The translations under genes were made by a program, and so were the position numbers. The notes under the pieces were generated by a model, which saw nothing but the letters and a program-made list of their open reading frames with translations, was not told the DNA's origin and made no database searches. From Streptomyces sp. P3 (lineage in GTDB: Bacteria; Actinomycetota; Actinomycetes; Streptomycetales; Streptomycetaceae), in NCBI RefSeq assembly GCF_003032475.1, contig NZ_CP028369.1, positions 4,774,001 to 4,838,000 of the forward strand: DNA of 64,000 nucleotides, given 5' to 3'. This document shows positions 1-9,204 of the stretch, piece after piece (the first letter of the stretch is position 1; every line of letters starts with the position of its first letter).

Positions 1-506
1 CGCCGCACCGGGCCGATGGACACCACGCCGATGAGCAGCAGCAGACCGGTGCCGATCGCGGCCTTGCCCATGTCGGGCAGCTGGTTCACCGAGTCGACGG
101 TCTGCGAGACGATGTCGCCGAGCGACTTCCCGGCCTGCAGCGCGTATCCCCACATGATGAGGAACACGTGCGCGAACGTCAGGCAGAGGGTGTACCGGCC
201 GCTCATCGCGTGCCAGCGGGCGACCCGGTCCGAGCCCACCCGGCGCTCCAGCGCCGGCACCCGGGCCATCTGCAGCACGACGAGCGCCATCAGGTACCCG
301 GCCAGCAGACCGGTGATCCGCCCCGCGTTGAGGATCTTGCTGTTGTCGTCCGCGATGTTGGGCGTGTTGTGCCACCACAGCCACAGCACGCCCGCGGCTC
401 CCGCCCAGACGGCGATCAGCAGCGGCACGGCCGGGGAGCGGCGCGGACGGATGCGGCGCATCGTCTGGCGGCGGGCGGCACGGCCGCCGGCGATCGTCGT
501 GGTCAC
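1..506 (-). CDS. Ferric reductase-like transmembrane protein (N-terminal part, cut by window edge)
   Basis: Translation on the minus strand from a GTG at 506 gives a protein that opens with a basic tail, then a hydrophobic helix (PLLIAVWAGAAGVLWLWW), a second helix (GRITGLLAGYLMALVVLQMA) and a third containing a probable haem-ligand histidine (YTLCLTFAHVFLIMWGYAL). This matches the start of the bacterial ferric-reductase-like transmembrane/ferredoxin-reductase family, in which a haem-binding membrane domain precedes FAD/NAD-binding and often 2Fe-2S domains. Those C-terminal domains lie outside the window. The predicted role is membrane electron transfer, possibly to iron or another acceptor. 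Only about 168 residues are visible, so the exact subfamily is inferred. Confidence 0.75.
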   Translation of the reverse strand, partial: MTTTIAGGRAARRQTMRRIRPRRSPAVPLLIAVWAGAAGVLWLWWHNTPNIADDNSKILNAGRITGLLAGYLMALVVLQMARVPALERRVGSDRVARWHAMSGRYTLCLTFAHVFLIMWGYALQAGKSLGDIVSQTVDSVNQLPDMGKAAIGTGLLLLIGVVSIGPVR

Positions 507-649
507 TGTTCCTCCGTGGGTGCGGACCCTTGGCCCTCAGATACGGGCCACGGCCGCGCAGCGTTCAGTCCCGGCGAGAGTCCGCGCGAAGGGCCGCCGA
601 CGGACGTGACCCCCGGTAACCGGTGCTGGCGGGGGTGGCTCCGGCCGAC

Positions 650-1387
650 TCAGTACCGCGTGACCGCCGTCCGCCCGCTCGCCGTGCCGATCGCGATGTG
701 CGGCCGCTCTTCCGGCCGGACCCACGCGAGCAGCCGCCGCATCGCGCCGGCCGGCACCGACACGCACCCGGCCGTTGCCCCGCGCCCGTCGACGTGCAGA
801 AAGATCCCCGCGCCGCGACGGCGCACCGGCTTGCGGTAGTTGAAGCCGATGACCAGGGCGTGCGCGTACTGCGCGCGGTAGGCGACCAGGTGTTCGGACC
901 CGCCGGCCCGGCAGTCGGCCGGCCGCGGCTCGGCCCACCGGTTGTAGGCGCGGGAGGCGTTGTCCTGGCACCACCAGGAGTCCTCGTGGACCGGACGGTA
1001 CGGGTACGACGTCCCGCGGGGCGGCGCCTGGACGCCGAAGGCGTAGGGGAGGCCGTAGAGGCCCGTCGGCGTCGTGTTCGTGCCCTGCCGGCGCGCGGCG
1101 CCTTCGACGAGGCCCTTCGCGCCGAACCGGGCGGGTGCGGAACCGGCCCGCACCCATCGCCCGTGCCGCAGCTCCCACCAGGAGACGACGCCCGCGGTGG
1201 AGCCGGTCCCGGGCGCCAGGGCGGTGATCAGCTGGGCACCGGGGCCCGGGTCCGCCATTCGCGCGGGCAGGGGCGCGTCACGCGGGGCCGGCTCCCCGGC
1301 GCGTGGAACCGCCCCGGCCCCGGGGGCCGCGCCGAGCACGAACAGGGAGGCGACGACGAGGCCGGCGGCGACGACACGAGGAGGCAT
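650..1387 (-). CDS. Secreted L,D-transpeptidase-family protein (YkuD domain)
   Basis: 245 residues with an N-terminal signal peptide (VVAAGLVVASLFVLGAAPGAGA) and a YkuD-type catalytic core. The diagnostic histidine and cysteine occur near the C-terminus in the stretch HVDGRGATAGCVSVP (His about 198, nucleophilic Cys about 208). Family members cross-link peptidoglycan stem peptides (3-3 links) or attach proteins to them outside the membrane. The ATG at 1385-1387 sits just before the signal peptide and lies 9 bp downstream of the end of the FMN-binding gene, so the two may be co-transcribed. The domain is short and lacks a visible peptidoglycan-binding module, so the exact substrate is unknown. 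Confidence 0.82.
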   Translation of the reverse strand: MPPRVVAAGLVVASLFVLGAAPGAGAVPRAGEPAPRDAPLPARMADPGPGAQLITALAPGTGSTAGVVSWWELRHGRWVRAGSAPARFGAKGLVEGAARRQGTNTTPTGLYGLPYAFGVQAPPRGTSYPYRPVHEDSWWCQDNASRAYNRWAEPRPADCRAGGSEHLVAYRAQYAHALVIGFNYRKPVRRRGAGIFLHVDGRGATAGCVSVPAGAMRRLLAWVRPEERPHIAIGTASGRTAVTRY

Positions 1388-1396
1388 GCGAAGACG

Positions 1397-2068
1397 CTAA
1401 GGGCGCACGTCTTCTCCGGCAGTCCGGGAGGGGCCGACCGTGCGTCGGTGCTGTGGCTGTGGCTGTGGCTGCGTCGACGGCAGCGAGGGGAGTGGCGGGA
1501 GCGGCAGCGGCAGGCCGGGCAGCCCGTCGATGCTCGAGGCGATGTGGTCCTTCTTGGCGAAGTACGCGCCGAGCGAGGCGTCGTCCTCCCGGGCGAAACG
1601 CTTGCCGTGCAGTTCGCGGTCCTCGTCGTAGGTCATGAAGGGCACCGCGTATCCGCAGGTGTCCCGGACGAGTTCGGCGTGCACGACGATGATCGCGCGC
1701 AATCCGTGCGCGCTCGGCTCGATGTCCGGGAAGCGGCCCAGGAGTTCGCCGAAGCGGGGGTCGTCGCGGAAGACCGGTTCGCCCCGGCCGTGCACCCGCA
1801 CGATGTTCGGCGGCCCCTGGAAGGCACACCACATCAGGGTGATCCGGCCGTTCTCCCGCAGGTGCGCGACGGTCTCGGCGTTGGAGCCGGCGAAGTCGAG
1901 GTAGGCCACGGTGTGCTCGTCGAGCACGGCGAACGATCCCTTGAGGCCTTTGGGGGAGAGGTTGACCGTGCCCTCGCCGGACAGGGGCGCGGTAGCGGTG
2001 AAGAAGAGGGGCTGTTCCTCGATGAACGAACGGAGTCTTCCGTCTATGCGCGCGTAGGTCTTTCCCAT
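1397..2068 (-). CDS. Pyridoxamine 5'-phosphate oxidase-family FMN-binding protein
   Basis: 223 residues starting at the ATG at 2066-2068 (MGKTYARIDGRLRSFIEEQ). The reading frame stays open further upstream, but the family normally starts at this MGK. The N-terminal split-barrel core (FFTATAPLSGEGTVNLSPKG, then AYLDFAGSNAETVAHLREN and RITLMWCAFQGPPNIVRVHG) is that of the PNPOx-like FMN/F420 fold. The C-terminus ends in a Pro/Leu/Gln low-complexity tail. A redox role with FMN is inferred; no substrate can be read from the sequence. Upstream of, and probably co-transcribed with, the L,D-transpeptidase gene. Confidence 0.8.
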   Translation of the reverse strand: MGKTYARIDGRLRSFIEEQPLFFTATAPLSGEGTVNLSPKGLKGSFAVLDEHTVAYLDFAGSNAETVAHLRENGRITLMWCAFQGPPNIVRVHGRGEPVFRDDPRFGELLGRFPDIEPSAHGLRAIIVVHAELVRDTCGYAVPFMTYDEDRELHGKRFAREDDASLGAYFAKKDHIASSIDGLPGLPLPLPPLPSLPSTQPQPQPQHRRTVGPSRTAGEDVRP

Positions 2069-2217
2069 GTTCAGGAAGTATCCGGGAAAGTCTTTCGCGC
2101 GTCTAAGGAAATACGGGACCTCCCCGGTCGACGCGCGTGCGCCTGGTGCGGCCGTACGCATGGTGCGGCGGCCGCCCCGGCCGGTGCTGTCCCGGGGCGG
2201 CCGCCGCACCTGTCACG

Positions 2218-3159
2218 TCACTTGTTCAGCGTGCAGGCGGCGAGGGCGTTCAGGCCCTGCGGCTTGGTGCCCTTGCGGCCGATCGAGATGGCGATGCGGT
2301 CGATCGTGGACTCGCGCTTGCCCTGCAGCGGGCCGAGGATCGCGTTCTGCACGAAGTTGGGGCCGCCCTGGCCGACGGTGTTCTGCAGGCGGGTGTTGGC
2401 CTCGTTGATCTGCGTCTGGAGGAGGGCGAGGTTGCGGTCGACCTCGGCCTTGGCGGTGGCGGGGACGGCGGGCAGCTGCGACGCCACGTCCGGGCAGGTG
2501 ATCGTGCCGACGCCGTTGGCGTTGCCCGCGTTACCTGCGTTGCCCGCGTTTCCGTTGTTACCCGCGTTTCCCTTGTTCCCTGCGTTGCCCGCGTTTCCGT
2601 TGTTACCTGCGTTTCCCTTGTTCCCGTTGTTCCCGTTGTTCCCGGCGTTGCCGTTGTTGCCCGCGTTGCCGTTCGCCGGAGCGGCAGCGCCGCCGTTGTT
2701 CGCCGCGCCGCCCGCGTTCAGAGCGCACTTGGCGAGGGCGTTCAGGCCCTGCGGCTTGGTGCCCTTGCGGCCGATCGAGATGGCGATGCGGTCGATCGTG
2801 GACTCGCGCTTGCCCTGCAGCGGGCCGAGGATCGCGTTCTGCACGAAGTTGGGGCCGCCCTGGCCGACGGTGTTCTGCAGGCGGGTGTTGGCCTCGTTGA
2901 TCTGCGTCTGGAGGAGGGCGAGGTTGCGGTCGACCTCGGCCTTGGCGGTGGCGGGGACGGCGGGCAGCTGCGACGCCACGTCCGGGCAGGTGATCGTGCC
3001 GGGACCGGCGGCCAGTGTCTGGGCGTTGGTCGCACCACCCTTGGACGACTCCCCGGCGAGAGCGGAGTTCACGACCACCGCACCGGTCAGGGCCAGAGCG
3101 GCGGCCGCGCCGATGACGACCACACGACGCTTGTTGTACTTCGGAAGAGCCCTGGACAT
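2218..3159 (-). CDS. Secreted protein with two identical ~90-residue domains joined by a Gly-Asn repeat linker; function unknown
   Basis: 313 residues. The basic N-terminus and hydrophobic stretch (VVVIGAAAALALTGAVVVNSALAG) look like a signal peptide or signal anchor. Two copies of a domain beginning GTITCPDVASQLPAVPATAK follow, at residues about 54-143 and 218-307. The copies are identical in protein and in DNA (271-bp perfect direct repeat). Each has one Cys near its start and one just past its end (KCALN and ACTLN), suggesting one disulphide per domain. Between them lies a linker of about 17 X-Gly-Asn triplets (X = Asn, Ala or Lys), with glycine every third residue. I do not recognise the domain. 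It is predicted mostly helical and amphipathic, with export inferred. Transcribed divergently from argH. Confidence 0.75.
   Translation of the reverse strand: MSRALPKYNKRRVVVIGAAAALALTGAVVVNSALAGESSKGGATNAQTLAAGPGTITCPDVASQLPAVPATAKAEVDRNLALLQTQINEANTRLQNTVGQGGPNFVQNAILGPLQGKRESTIDRIAISIGRKGTKPQGLNALAKCALNAGGAANNGGAAAPANGNAGNNGNAGNNGNNGNKGNAGNNGNAGNAGNKGNAGNNGNAGNAGNAGNANGVGTITCPDVASQLPAVPATAKAEVDRNLALLQTQINEANTRLQNTVGQGGPNFVQNAILGPLQGKRESTIDRIAISIGRKGTKPQGLNALAACTLNK
2239..2509. repeat. 271-bp perfect direct repeat, copy A
   Basis: Identical base for base to 2731-3001, offset 492 bp (164 codons, in frame). It encodes the C-terminal copy of the duplicated domain in the secreted protein at 2218-3159. 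I compared the two copies block by block and saw no mismatch. Confidence 0.95.
2731..3001. repeat. 271-bp perfect direct repeat, copy B
   Basis: Partner of 2239-2509. It encodes the N-terminal copy of the duplicated domain. The bases on either side of the repeats differ, so the boundaries are sharp. Confidence 0.95.
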
Positions 3160-3314
3160 GCGGATGCCTCACTTGGGTCAGGAGTGGGTTTGTTTCACGC
3201 GGCCGGCGTTCAGCGGTGAGTACGGGTAAGCGGTTGCCGTTGTTCAAGGCATTCTTCAAAAAGTCTTCGCAACTCATCGGGGCCGCCGCCCCGCGCACGT
3301 CGGATTGACGAATC

Positions 3315-3352
3315 ATGCAGAGGTCTGCATAATCATGCAGGTCGGTGAATGC
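3315..3352. promoter_or_regulatory. Candidate tandem ARG box (arginine repressor site) upstream of argH
   Basis: ATGCAGAGGTCTGCAT at 3315-3330 is an inverted repeat with perfect 7-base arms around GG. It is followed at once by a second TGCA...TGCA pair (3336-3352). TGCAT/ATGCA half-sites in tandem upstream of arginine biosynthesis genes are typical of actinomycete ArgR operators. The site ends about 20 bp before the argH start, where bound repressor would block transcription or clearance. The match to the ArgR consensus is from memory. Confidence 0.6.
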
Positions 3353-3360
3353 AGCGGTGA

Positions 3361-4800
<1,440 letters not shown>

Positions 4801-4870
4801 CACCGGCGGGGCGCGCGGCGCGCGAGGGCCGCGGCGATCGCGGCGCACCCGCGCGGCGGTGGGCGACCAC

Positions 4871-4892
4871 GAAGCCCCGTGCGCGGGGCTTC
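4871..4892 (+). terminator. Hairpin after argH
   Basis: GAAGCCCC, a six-base loop, then GGGGCTTC: a perfect 8-bp stem 71 bp past the argH stop. There is no U-run, which is common for streptomycete terminators. Confidence 0.6.
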
Positions 4893-4894
4893 CG

Positions 4895-4933
4895 CGCACT
4901 CCGCCTCCCGCACTCCGCCTCCCGCACTCCGCC
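4895..4933. repeat. 14-bp tandem repeat (2.8 copies) followed by a C-run
   Basis: The unit CGCACTCCGCCTCC occurs at 4895-4908 and 4909-4922, with a partial third copy from 4923 that runs into about ten cytosines. It is intergenic and probably a slippage product without function. Confidence 0.85.
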
Positions 4934-5015
4934 CCCCCCCCGCACGCCGGAGCGAACGCCGTCGCGGGTTACGTTGGTCGTCAGCCGTACCGGAGCCGAC
5001 CGAACGGAGCCCGCG

Positions 5016-5987
5016 ATGCCCTTCGCCCGCCTCGCTTCAGCGACCACCCCCACCTGTCACATCGGCTTCGGGCTCGCCGCCGTCGGCCGCCCCGGCTATC
5101 TCAACCTCGGCCGTGACCGGGACCTTCCGCAGGACCGCAGCGTCGAAGCGCTCCGTGCCCGTACGCACGAACTCCTCGACGCCGCCTACGCGCAGGGCGT
5201 CCGCTACATCGACGCGGCCCGCTCCTACGGCCGCTCCGAGGAGTTCCTCGCCGGCTGGCTCGCCGTCCGGCCCGACGCCGACGACGTCGTCGTGGGCAGC
5301 AAATGGGGGTACACCTACACGGCCGACTGGTCGACGGACGCCGAGACGCACGAGGTCAAGGACCACGGTCTCGCCACCTACGAACGTCAGCGCCGGGAGA
5401 CGGAAGGCCTGCTCGGCGACCGGCTCGACCTCTACCAGATCCACTCGGTGACCCCGGACAGTCCGGCCCTCGCCGACAAGGAACTGCACGCGAAACTGGC
5501 GGAGGCCGCCGCCCGCGGCCGCACCGTCGGCTTCTCCACCAGCGGCCCCGCCCAGGCCGACGCCATCCGTGCCGCGCTCGCCGTGTCGGTCGACGGCGAG
5601 CCCCTCTTCCGCACCGTCCAGGCGACCTACAACGTCCTGGAGACCTCGGCCGGCCCGGCTCTCGCCGAGGCCCGGGAGGCCGGACTCACGGTGATCGTGA
5701 AGGAGGGGATGGCCAACGGGCGCCTCGCCGGGCCGGCCGCGCCCGACGCCCTCGAAGCGGTCGCGCGGGAGACGGGTCTCGGCTGTGACGCGGTCGCCCT
5801 GGCGGTGATCCTGCGCCGCCCCTGGGCCGGAGTCGTCCTCTCCGGCGCGGCGACCGTCGCCCAACTGGTCTCCAACCTGCACGCGGCGGCCGTCGACCTA
5901 GACGACGACCAACTGGACCGGCTCGCCGGACTGGCGGAGGACCCGCAGGCCTACTGGGAGCGGCGCAGCCGGCTGCCCTGGCACTGA
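5016..5987 (+). CDS. Aldo/keto reductase
   Basis: 323 residues with the TIM-barrel layout of the aldo/keto reductase superfamily: an early strand with FGLAAVGRPGYLNLGR, catalytic Asp and Tyr in YIDAARSYGRSEE, Lys in VVVGSKWGY and His in LYQIHSVTPDSP. These make up the expected Asp-Tyr-Lys-His tetrad. NAD(P)H-dependent carbonyl reduction is therefore likely. The late segment VILRRPWAGVVLSGAATVAQL corresponds to the cofactor-binding region. The start is the ATG at 5016. Substrate unknown; it stands alone between argH and the TetR gene. Confidence 0.88.
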   Translation: MPFARLASATTPTCHIGFGLAAVGRPGYLNLGRDRDLPQDRSVEALRARTHELLDAAYAQGVRYIDAARSYGRSEEFLAGWLAVRPDADDVVVGSKWGYTYTADWSTDAETHEVKDHGLATYERQRRETEGLLGDRLDLYQIHSVTPDSPALADKELHAKLAEAAARGRTVGFSTSGPAQADAIRAALAVSVDGEPLFRTVQATYNVLETSAGPALAEAREAGLTVIVKEGMANGRLAGPAAPDALEAVARETGLGCDAVALAVILRRPWAGVVLSGAATVAQLVSNLHAAAVDLDDDQLDRLAGLAEDPQAYWERRSRLPWH

Positions 5988-6088
5988 GCGCGTCGAGTGC
6001 GCCGAGCACATCGAGCGAGCGCGCCGAGCCTACGACGTCCGGCGGACTCTCGCCCTGACCGTGCCGGGTGAGCCGCACACCCTGAGAA

Positions 6089-6106
6089 TGAGACATGAAC
6101 GTCTCA
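6089..6106. promoter_or_regulatory. Candidate autoregulatory operator of the TetR gene
   Basis: TGAGAC-ATGAAC-GTCTCA is a perfect 6-base inverted repeat centred 28 bp before the TetR start codon. A further GTCTCA at 6121-6126 runs into the ATG, so three half-sites surround the start. Position and symmetry fit a TetR-family operator; binding is inferred. Confidence 0.55.
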
Positions 6107-6125
6107 CATGGGTTATTCTTGTCTC

Positions 6126-6668
6126 ATGGCTGTCGACCGTGACCACGTGCTGCGCAGTGCCGCGGCCCTGCTGACCCGAAAATCCACCGCGACGATGGAC
6201 GAGGTCGCCAAGGCGGCCGGGATCAGCCGGGCCACGCTGCACCGCCACTTCGCCGGGCGTGACGCGCTCGTGCGCGCCCTGGAGTCCCTCGGCATCGCGG
6301 AGTGCGAGTCCGCCCTGGAGGCGGCGCGGCTGGACGAGGGCCCGGCGCCCGACGCCGTACGCCGGCTCGTCCGGGAGATCGAGCCGGCCGCCGCCCTGCT
6401 CGCCTTCCTCTACACCGAGAACCAGTTGTTCGAGGGTGAGCGGCAGAACCCGGGCTGGACCAGGATCGACGAGCGCGTCGCGGCCCTGTTCCGGCGCGGC
6501 CAGGCCGACGGAGAGTTCCGCATCGACCTCACCCCCGCCTGGCTCACCGAGGCGCTTTACGGCCTGCTGGCCTCCGGCGCCTGGGTGGTCTCCGAGGGCC
6601 GGGTCGCCGCCAAGGACTTCACCCACATGATCACCGAGCTGCTGCTCGGCGGCGCGCTGCGCCACTGA
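6126..6668 (+). CDS. TetR-family transcriptional regulator
   Basis: 180 residues. The N-terminal helix-turn-helix (ATMDEVAKAAGISRATLHRHFAGRDALVRAL, about residues 19-50) is typical TetR. The remaining helical domain (about 55-180) would bind a ligand. ATG at 6126 is preferred over the in-frame ATG at 6108 because the HTH then lies at the usual distance and the operator stays outside the gene. The DHA2 efflux gene follows 211 bp downstream on the same strand, so the regulator probably controls it, itself, or both. The inducer is unknown. Confidence 0.92.
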   Translation: MAVDRDHVLRSAAALLTRKSTATMDEVAKAAGISRATLHRHFAGRDALVRALESLGIAECESALEAARLDEGPAPDAVRRLVREIEPAAALLAFLYTENQLFEGERQNPGWTRIDERVAALFRRGQADGEFRIDLTPAWLTEALYGLLASGAWVVSEGRVAAKDFTHMITELLLGGALRH

Positions 6669-6726
6669 AACCGGCACCGCCCACCGCCCACCGCCCGGCA
6701 CCGCCCATCGCCCGGCACCGCTCGGT

Positions 6727-6776
6727 ACCACCTTGGCTCGGTGGTCCAGAACTCGGTACCACCGCCGATCGGTGGC
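6727..6776. promoter_or_regulatory. Two tandem palindromic operators upstream of the efflux gene
   Basis: ACCACC-7 nt-GGTGGT (6727-6745) and ACCACC-7 nt-GGTGGC (6758-6776) are inverted repeats embedded in a 31-bp direct repeat (CTCGGTACCACC at 6721 and 6752). The centres are 31 bp apart, about three helical turns, so two dimers would sit on the same DNA face. They lie 104-153 bp before the efflux start. Confidence 0.55.
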
Positions 6777-6879
6777 GGCCGCTCGCTGCCCCACCGTCGG
6801 CCGCCTCGCGCCGGTTCGAGCGGTCGGCCGTCCCCTTCACCCGATCCTTCGGCTCACCCCGCTCACGAACAGAGGAACC

Positions 6880-8403
6880 ATGACCAGCACCCTGCAGCCG
6901 GCGACCACGACCGAGGCGGTGAGGCGCCCCGACCGTTGGCTGGCGCTCTCCGTCCTCGTGCTCGCCGTGCTGCTGGTGGCCGTCGACGCGACCGTCCTCG
7001 GTCTCGCGACCCCGTACATCAGCGAGGATCTCGAACCCTCCGGCGCCCAGTTGCTCTGGATCGGCGACGTCTACTCGTTCGTCATCGCCGGCCTGCTCGT
7101 CTCCATGGGCAGCCTCGGCGACCGCATCGGCCGCAAGCGGATCCTGCTCCTCGGCGCCACCGCCTTCGGCCTGATCTCGGTCCTCAACGCCTACGCGACC
7201 TCCCCGGAGACGATGATCGCGGCCCGCGCCCTGCTGGGCGTGGCGGGAGCGACCCTCATGCCGGCCACCCTCGCCCTGATCCGCAACCTCTTCCACGACC
7301 CGCGCGAACGCAGTCTCGCGGTCGGCATCTGGGGCGCGACGGCCTCGGCGGGCACCGCGGTCGGTCCGATCGTGGGCGGATTCCTGCTCGAGCACTTCTG
7401 GTGGGGCTCGGTCTTCCTCATCAACCTGCCCGTCATGGTGGTGCTCGTGGTGGTCGGCGTGAAGACGCTGCCCGAGTCCAGGAACCCCGACCACGGACCC
7501 TGGGACCTGATCAGCGTGACGCTGTCGCTGGTCGGCGTGATCGCCGTCGTGTACGCCGTGAAGGAGGTCGCCGCTCACGGCCCGAGCTGGGAGACCCTCG
7601 CCGCGGCCGTGCTCGGCGCCGCGGCGCTGTACGGCTTCGTGCGGCGTCAGTTCGCGCTCCCGGTCCCGCTGCTGGACATGCGGCTGTTCCGCAGGCGCGG
7701 TTTCAGCGGCGCGGTGCTGGCCGACCTGCTGACCGTGCTCGGCATGTCCGGCCTGGTGTTCTTCCTGTCCCAGTACCTGCAGTCGGTCCAGGGCAGGCGG
7801 CCCCTGGAGGCGGGACTGGCCGAACTGCCGGCGGCGGTGGGCGCGGTGGCGGCCGGCCTGCTGGCGGGCCGCGTGGCGCGCCGCTTCTCGGTGCGGGCCG
7901 TGGTCTCCGGCGGTCTCGCGGCGATCGGCCTGGCACTGGCCGCGCTGACGACGGTCACCGGGACCACCGGCTATCCGCTGCTGGGCGCGGCCCTGTTGGT
8001 GGTGGGCGTGGGCGCCGGGTTCTCCTTCACGGTGACCGCGGACGTCGTACTGAGCTCGGTGCCGAAGAACCAGGCGGGCGCGGCCTCGGCCGTCTCCGAG
8101 ACGGCGTACGAACTCGGCGCGGCGCTCGGCATCGCCCTGCTCGGCTCGATCGTGACCGGCGTCTACCGGGGCTTCGCGGCCCCGGCGGGCACGCCGGAAC
8201 AGGCGCACGAGTCGCTGGGCGGTGCGGTGGAGGCGGCGGGGCACCTGCCGCCGGCCGCGGGCGCGCAGATGCTGGCGTCGGCCCGCGAGGCCTTCGTCGA
8301 CGGCCTCGCGGTGGCGTCAGGGGTGGGCGCGGCGGTCCTGCTGGCGGCGGCGGTGGCGGCGTGGTTCCTGCTCAGGGGGCAGCGCCTGGAGACCGCCGGC
8401 TGA
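6880..8403 (+). CDS. MFS drug-efflux transporter, DHA2 (14-helix) type
   Basis: 507 residues with a repeated pattern of hydrophobic helices consistent with 14 transmembrane segments. Helix 1 reads ALSVLVLAVLLVAVDATVLG, with the Asp typical of DHA2 pumps. The cytoplasmic loop motif LGDRIGRKR follows helix 2, and the antiporter motif C region follows helix 5 (GTAVGPIVGGFLLEHFWW). Such proteins export cationic or hydrophobic drugs using proton motive force. The ATG at 6880 follows AGAGGAA. Control by the neighbouring TetR protein is likely from the gene order and the tandem operators; the substrate cannot be read. Confidence 0.93.
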   Translation: MTSTLQPATTTEAVRRPDRWLALSVLVLAVLLVAVDATVLGLATPYISEDLEPSGAQLLWIGDVYSFVIAGLLVSMGSLGDRIGRKRILLLGATAFGLISVLNAYATSPETMIAARALLGVAGATLMPATLALIRNLFHDPRERSLAVGIWGATASAGTAVGPIVGGFLLEHFWWGSVFLINLPVMVVLVVVGVKTLPESRNPDHGPWDLISVTLSLVGVIAVVYAVKEVAAHGPSWETLAAAVLGAAALYGFVRRQFALPVPLLDMRLFRRRGFSGAVLADLLTVLGMSGLVFFLSQYLQSVQGRRPLEAGLAELPAAVGAVAAGLLAGRVARRFSVRAVVSGGLAAIGLALAALTTVTGTTGYPLLGAALLVVGVGAGFSFTVTADVVLSSVPKNQAGAASAVSETAYELGAALGIALLGSIVTGVYRGFAAPAGTPEQAHESLGGAVEAAGHLPPAAGAQMLASAREAFVDGLAVASGVGAAVLLAAAVAAWFLLRGQRLETAG

Positions 8404-8532
8404 GTGAGGCGAGCGGGGCGCGGGAAACGGCGTCCGCACGTCACCGGGCAGGTGGTCCCGCGAGCCGGGGGCGCGGGCGACCTTGCGACGGGCCGTCGTG
8501 CCCGCGCCGGACGGCGCACCCCGGCGGCGGCG

Positions 8533-9204
8533 TCACGCCGCCTTGGCCTTGGTGGCGTACATGTCCACGTACTCCTGCCCCGACAGCCGCATGACCTCGG
8601 TCATCACGGAGTCGGTGACGGCCCGGAGCACATAGCGGTCGCGGTCCATCCCGTCGTACCGGGAGAACTCCATCGCCTCGCCGAACCGGACCGTCACCCG
8701 GCCCGGACGGGGCATGCCCGCTCCGCCCGGCTGCAGCTTGTCCGTGCCGATCATCGCGAACGGCACGACGGGCGCACCCGTCATCAGGGTCAGTCGCGCG
8801 ATGCCGGTACGGCCCCGGTAGAGGCGGCCGTCGGGGGACCGCGTCCCCTCGGGGTAGATCCCGAAGACGTTGCCCTCCTCCAGGATCCGGCGTCCGGTCA
8901 TCAGCGCGGCGACGCCGCCGCGGCCTCCGTCCCGGTCCACCGGGATCATGCCGACCCCGGTGAAGAACCAGGCCATCAGCCGGCCCTTCAGGCTCTTGCC
9001 GGTGACGTACTCGTCCTTGCCGATGAAGAAGACCTGTCGGTCGCACACCAGCGGCAGGATCATCGAGTCGATGAAGGTGAGGTGATTGCCCGCCAGGATC
9101 ACGGGGCCGTCGCCCGGGATGTGCTCCGCGCCCTCGACCCGAGGGCGGAACATCAGGCGCATGACCGGTCCGAGCACTGCCTTGATGAGCGCGAAGCGCG
9201 ACAA
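8533..9204 (-). CDS. 1-acyl-glycerol-3-phosphate acyltransferase-like protein (PlsC family)
   Basis: 223 residues. Family motif I, NHLTFID (NHx4D), and motif III, YPEGTRS, are intact, with the intervening FIGKDEY and GRTGIARL blocks. This indicates acyl transfer to a lysophospholipid or similar acceptor at the membrane. I place the start at TTG 9204 (LSRFALIKAVLGPVMRLMFRP), which has GGAGGG just upstream and gives the usual family N-terminus. An in-frame ATG at 9285 would add 27 residues that look unrelated. Lysophosphatidate is the textbook acceptor, but streptomycetes carry many paralogues. Confidence 0.87.
   Translation of the reverse strand: MSRFALIKAVLGPVMRLMFRPRVEGAEHIPGDGPVILAGNHLTFIDSMILPLVCDRQVFFIGKDEYVTGKSLKGRLMAWFFTGVGMIPVDRDGGRGGVAALMTGRRILEEGNVFGIYPEGTRSPDGRLYRGRTGIARLTLMTGAPVVPFAMIGTDKLQPGGAGMPRPGRVTVRFGEAMEFSRYDGMDRDRYVLRAVTDSVMTEVMRLSGQEYVDMYATKAKAA

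Noticed and set aside
2510..2730. CRISPR-like array suggested by evenly repeated short units
   Set aside because: The repeats are in-frame X-Gly-Asn codons with no spacers of constant length, inside a coding gene. No cas genes were seen in the window.
6631..8244. 537-codon minus-strand frame across the efflux gene
   Set aside because: Composition (His, Arg, Gln, Asp, Glu) is that of the antisense of a transmembrane protein. No ribosome-binding site was seen.
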